This document shows positions 15,780 to 17,667 of a stretch of DNA of 17,667 nucleotides, one piece after another; position 1 is the stretch's first letter; every line of letters begins with the position of its first letter. The position numbers and the translations under genes were made by a program. The notes below the pieces were generated by a model. That model had not been told where the DNA came from, ran no database searches, and saw only the letters and a program-made list of their open reading frames with translations. The stretch comes from Sedimenticola sp. Lineage in GTDB: Bacteria > Pseudomonadota > Gammaproteobacteria > Chromatiales > Chromatiaceae. The DNA is taken from NCBI GenBank assembly GCA_030590525.1, contig JAUUYI010000009.1, positions 1-17,667 on the forward strand. The letters are read 5' to 3'.

Positions 15780-15816
15780 CAAAACAGGGAGTTATTGTTT
15801 CGCGAGCCCTTAGTAC
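15770..15816. repeat. Right arm of the inverted repeat with IS-end-like 16-mer
   Basis: Bases 15780-15816 are the reverse complement of 12620-12656 (35 of 37 matches; 31 exact at 15780-15810). On the outer (left) side the arm continues as GAGGCTCTTGCAAAAC at 15770-15785, nearly identical to 2785-2800. It may be the end of an IS5-like element whose transposase is lost, or a non-autonomous relative. A 62-codon minus-strand reading frame crosses it but has no recognisable protein. Confidence 0.75.
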
Positions 15817-15857
15817 CTTACCACTGAAATCTTGAACAGAAATACAAAGAAATCTCC

Positions 15858-15935
15858 GTAGGGTGGGCACGTTGTTTGTGCCCACCAAAGCGCCTTGTAT
15901 CGCAATGGTGGGCACAAATAACGTGCCCACCCTAC
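15858..15935. repeat. Near-perfect palindromic repeat (REP/MITE-like)
   Basis: The 30-base arms at 15858-15887 and 15906-15935 are reverse complements with one mismatch that still allows a G-U pair; the loop is 18 bases. The arms begin GTAGGGTGGGCAC and contain GTGCCCACC. Similar GTAGGGTGGGCAC palindromes are, from memory, scattered in many proteobacterial and cyanobacterial genomes as non-autonomous repeats. No transposase is nearby. As RNA it would form a very stable hairpin that could stop transcription in both directions. Confidence 0.85.
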
Positions 15936-15944
15936 TATTTGGTT

Positions 15945-15957
15945 CCGGCTTCGCCGG
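15945..15957. other. Short GC-rich hairpin
   Basis: CCGGC at 15945-15949 and GCCGG at 15953-15957 enclose the loop TTC, giving a compact stable hairpin between the long palindrome and the intron-like segment. It is not followed by a T run. It may be a further repeat fragment. Confidence 0.35.
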
Positions 15958-15997
15958 GTTAGGAAGAAGATTAGGATGAGGGAGTATTAAATCAATG

Positions 15998-16405
15998 AGT
16001 TAGCGCGCCAAGCAAAGCCTGGTGCTTCTTGTCGGGTGCAAGTCCCGGTCGGGGAGGGATCAGGATGATCTCTCGTAAGGGCTAACCACCCGTATCGAGT
16101 GTTGCGCCTCTGGCGGACAGCGTTGCCAATGGTAAGGACAGGCACGCAAGGGGAAACCCGGAAACGGAACCAGGCCGAAACCTAAGCATTGCTTACCGGG
16201 GAAGCCATCATGACCGAGAAGGGAGGGAGGCCGATAGTTGTTGGGGAGTCAGACCGGCTCATAGTAATCTGAGCAGGGGAGAGCCGTGTACATGGGGAAG
16301 GGGCCGGCAAAGTTACGCAGCCTGCAAAGGAACCTTCGCCCAGACATGAAGGACTGGACCATGAAGCGTTGCTTGTTACCCCCGGAAAATGGGGCCAGAA
16401 ACTGA
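15998..16405 (+). mobile_element. Group II intron-like 5' RNA fragment, RT gene missing
   Basis: This GC-rich, purine-rich stretch resembles the ribozyme 5' part (domains I to IV start) of bacterial group II introns. It has a GCGCGCCAAGC start-like region, GGTGCAAGTCCC near 16037, CTCGTAAGGGCTAACC, then AAGGGGAAACCCGGAAACGG and GAGAGCCGTGTACATGGGG. A complete element would continue into a reverse transcriptase/maturase gene and domains V and VI; none is found before the EAL gene. The exact left border is uncertain because no clean GTGYG start is visible. It is most likely a decayed remnant. Recognition is from sequence feel, not a covariance-model search. Confidence 0.55.
16292..16405 (+). 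pseudogene. 37-codon remnant reading frame in the intron-like fragment
   Basis: An ATG at 16292 opens a 37-codon frame beginning MGKGPAKLRS and ending PENGARN before TGA. It lies where the intron-encoded protein, or its leader, would begin. No reverse transcriptase motif follows in any frame. It may be the stub of the lost gene or simply non-coding intron sequence. Confidence 0.25.
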
Positions 16406-16433
16406 AGCAGAGGGAACTTCCGGGTATGGGGCA

Positions 16434-16455
16434 GGGTGAGTTGTTACTCTGACCC
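16434..16455 (-). terminator. Possible terminator between the intron fragment and the EAL gene
   Basis: GGGTGAGT at 16434-16441 can pair with ACTC and ACCC at 16446-16449 and 16452-16455, leaving a 2-base bulge and a TGTT loop. It lies 22 bases beyond the stop of the minus-strand EAL gene. There is no T run, so termination is uncertain. The TTACTCTGACCCC part also resembles sequences seen beside REP-associated transposase genes; that link is only recalled, not tested. Confidence 0.3.
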
Positions 16456-16477
16456 CAAATATCATAATATCATGACC

Positions 16478-17667
16478 CTAAAGCGATACGCTACGCACCC
16501 TCTGCTCCTGCAGAATAGACACTGGCGGCAGTGAGGTTTCATTCAACACCCCTGCTATCGCCGGTGTACCGGGACGATTGCTGACCATTTGCATGTGTAC
16601 GCTATCTTTCAGTGCGTCCATAATCTTGTGATGCATGCTGGCGACCTCTGCCAGCAACGTCTCCGCCGCTTTCCGGGGCACAGGCTTGCTGATGAAATAG
16701 CCCTGGATCTCATCGCACCCAAGGCTCTGCAGGAAGCGTAGTTGCTCTTTGTCCTCCACACCCTCGGCGATCACCGACAGCCCCATGCCATGGGACATGG
16801 CGATAATAGAGCTGACAAGAGAGGCATCTGACGGTTTACTGATGATGTCGGTGAGGAAAGTTCGGTCGATCTTTAGTTTATCGACTGGAAATCGTTTGAG
16901 AGAGCTCAGGGATGAATATCCGGTACCGAAATCATCGAGGGATATCCGCATGCCGGCACGGCTGAACTTGTTCATGGTGGCGACAGAGTTCTCCACGTTC
17001 TGCATCACCACACTTTCGGTAATCTCCAACTCGATATTTATGGGTGAAATATCTGAGTCGGCTACCAGGCTGAGAATACTCTCGGCAAAATTCTCACTTT
17101 GGAATTGAATCGGAGAGAGGTTGACGGCAATTGGAACATCACCATAGCCCTTTTCCAGCCAGATCCTGGTCTGTTGGCAGGCGGTTTGCACTACCCACAT
17201 ACCGATTTTGTGGATGATGCCGGTTTGCTCCGCCAGTGGTATGAAATCATTCGGAGGAACCAGCCCTAGCCGGGGATGTTTCCAGCGCAGCAGTGCTTCC
17301 ATTCCAGTGATACGGGCAGTCCTCAAGTTTACTTTGGGTTGGTAGTAGAGGCGAAGCTCGTTTCTCTCAATAGCCTTGAATAATTCGTTTTCAAGCCGTA
17401 CCCGCTGTTTGAGTTGCTTATCGATTTTATCCGAGTAGAAGGTGTAACTGCTGCGTCCAGCACTCTGTTTTGACTCACGCATGGCACTGTTGGCATGGCT
17501 CAACAGGTTGTCAGCTGTGCGCCCATCGTCCGGGAACAGGCTCAGCCCGATGTTGGCGTTCAGATAGATCTCATTTCCCTCGATGAAGATAGCCTTTTTG
17601 AAGTTGTTGAATATACGGTTGACAACCTGGATCAAAGGATCGATCTGCTGCAGATCAGATAGCAGAA
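16478..17667 (-). CDS. GGDEF-EAL cyclic-di-GMP phosphodiesterase, N-terminus outside window
   Basis: The frame runs off the right edge; the visible about 395 residues are the C-terminal part. The first about 70 residues (VVNRIFNNFKKAI, then LNANIGLSLFPDDGRTADNLLSHANSAM) are the end of a GGDEF domain whose active-site loop is outside. A complete EAL domain follows, with EALLRW, the ELEITESV strand, DDFGTGYSSL, KIDRTF, VIAEGVED and EIQGYFISKPV. These hold the metal ligands and catalytic residues of active c-di-GMP phosphodiesterases, so hydrolysis to pGpG is likely. About 60 residues after EAL are unassigned, ending in VRSVSL. An internal TTG at 17635 is not a real start, since the frame continues upstream. 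Sensor domains, if any, lie off the edge. Confidence 0.9.
   Translation of the reverse strand, partial: LLSDLQQIDPLIQVVNRIFNNFKKAIFIEGNEIYLNANIGLSLFPDDGRTADNLLSHANSAMRESKQSAGRSSYTFYSDKIDKQLKQRVRLENELFKAIERNELRLYYQPKVNLRTARITGMEALLRWKHPRLGLVPPNDFIPLAEQTGIIHKIGMWVVQTACQQTRIWLEKGYGDVPIAVNLSPIQFQSENFAESILSLVADSDISPINIELEITESVVMQNVENSVATMNKFSRAGMRISLDDFGTGYSSLSSLKRFPVDKLKIDRTFLTDIISKPSDASLVSSIIAMSHGMGLSVIAEGVEDKEQLRFLQSLGCDEIQGYFISKPVPRKAAETLLAEVASMHHKIMDALKDSVHMQMVSNRPGTPAIAGVLNETSLPPVSILQEQRVRSVSL

Noticed and set aside
15742..15930. 62-codon minus-strand reading frame upstream of the CNNM genes
   Set aside because: It spans the right repeat arm and the long palindrome, with no recognisable domain; the frame is a by-product of repeats.
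16461..16476. Direct repeat ATATCAT as target-site duplication
   Set aside because: The 7-base repeats are nearly adjacent and AT-rich, with no element between them; most likely chance.

Overview
The window reads as chromosomal DNA from a gammaproteobacterium. The order yrbG-kdsD-kdsC-lptA-lptB-rpoN-hpf-ptsN-rapZ is the familiar gammaproteobacterial cluster joining lipopolysaccharide (LPS) synthesis and export to the sigma-54/nitrogen-PTS genes. Protein lengths and motifs match the Escherichia coli counterparts closely. Moderately high GC, a single-domain enzyme I in the rpoN operon, and many palindromic intergenic repeats suggest a Chromatiales- or sulfur-oxidiser-like lineage. That placement is inference; no marker in the window settles it.

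Layout. (1) Bases 1-207 are a non-coding leader with inverted repeats. (2) Bases 208-4089, plus strand: a YrbG-type cation/Ca2+ exchanger, KdsD and KdsC (two steps of Kdo synthesis), then LptA and LptB (LPS transport). lptC, expected between kdsC and lptA, is missing; only 29 bases lie there, and they contain an insertion-sequence-end-like 16-mer that recurs at 15770-15785. (3) After a 247-base spacer with hairpins and a possible promoter, bases 4337-9568 carry rpoN, hpf, ptsN, rapZ, ptsH and ptsI. Together they encode sigma-54, a ribosome hibernation factor, a phosphorelay EI -> HPr -> EIIA-Ntr, and RapZ. (4) Bases 9565-12579 carry a GldA/GldF/GldG-like ABC-2 system joined to ptsI by a start/stop overlap. 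From ptsN to the permease every junction is a 4-base overlap, so translation is probably coupled. A 20-base perfect palindrome follows the last gene.

(5) Bases 12620-15816 form a distinct block. Two tandem minus-strand CNNM/CorC-family membrane proteins (DUF21-CBS-CBS-CorC_HlyC), sharing a stop/start base, are flanked by a 37-base inverted repeat (35 matches by eye). Inside the left edge lie two exact tandem 50-base units rich in hairpins. (6) Bases 15817-16477 are a repeat-dense intergenic zone: a near-perfect 30-base-arm palindrome, then about 400 bases resembling the 5' RNA portion of a group II intron without its reverse-transcriptase gene. (7) Bases 16478-17667, minus strand, hold the C-terminal part of a GGDEF-EAL cyclic-di-GMP protein that runs off the right edge.

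The core operons are ordinary. The points most worth checking are the missing lptC with an IS-end-like sequence in its place, the inverted-repeat-bounded CNNM pair, the fusion of a Gld-like ABC system to the PTS operon, and the degraded intron and repeat elements. I see no clearly new defence or enzymatic system in this window.
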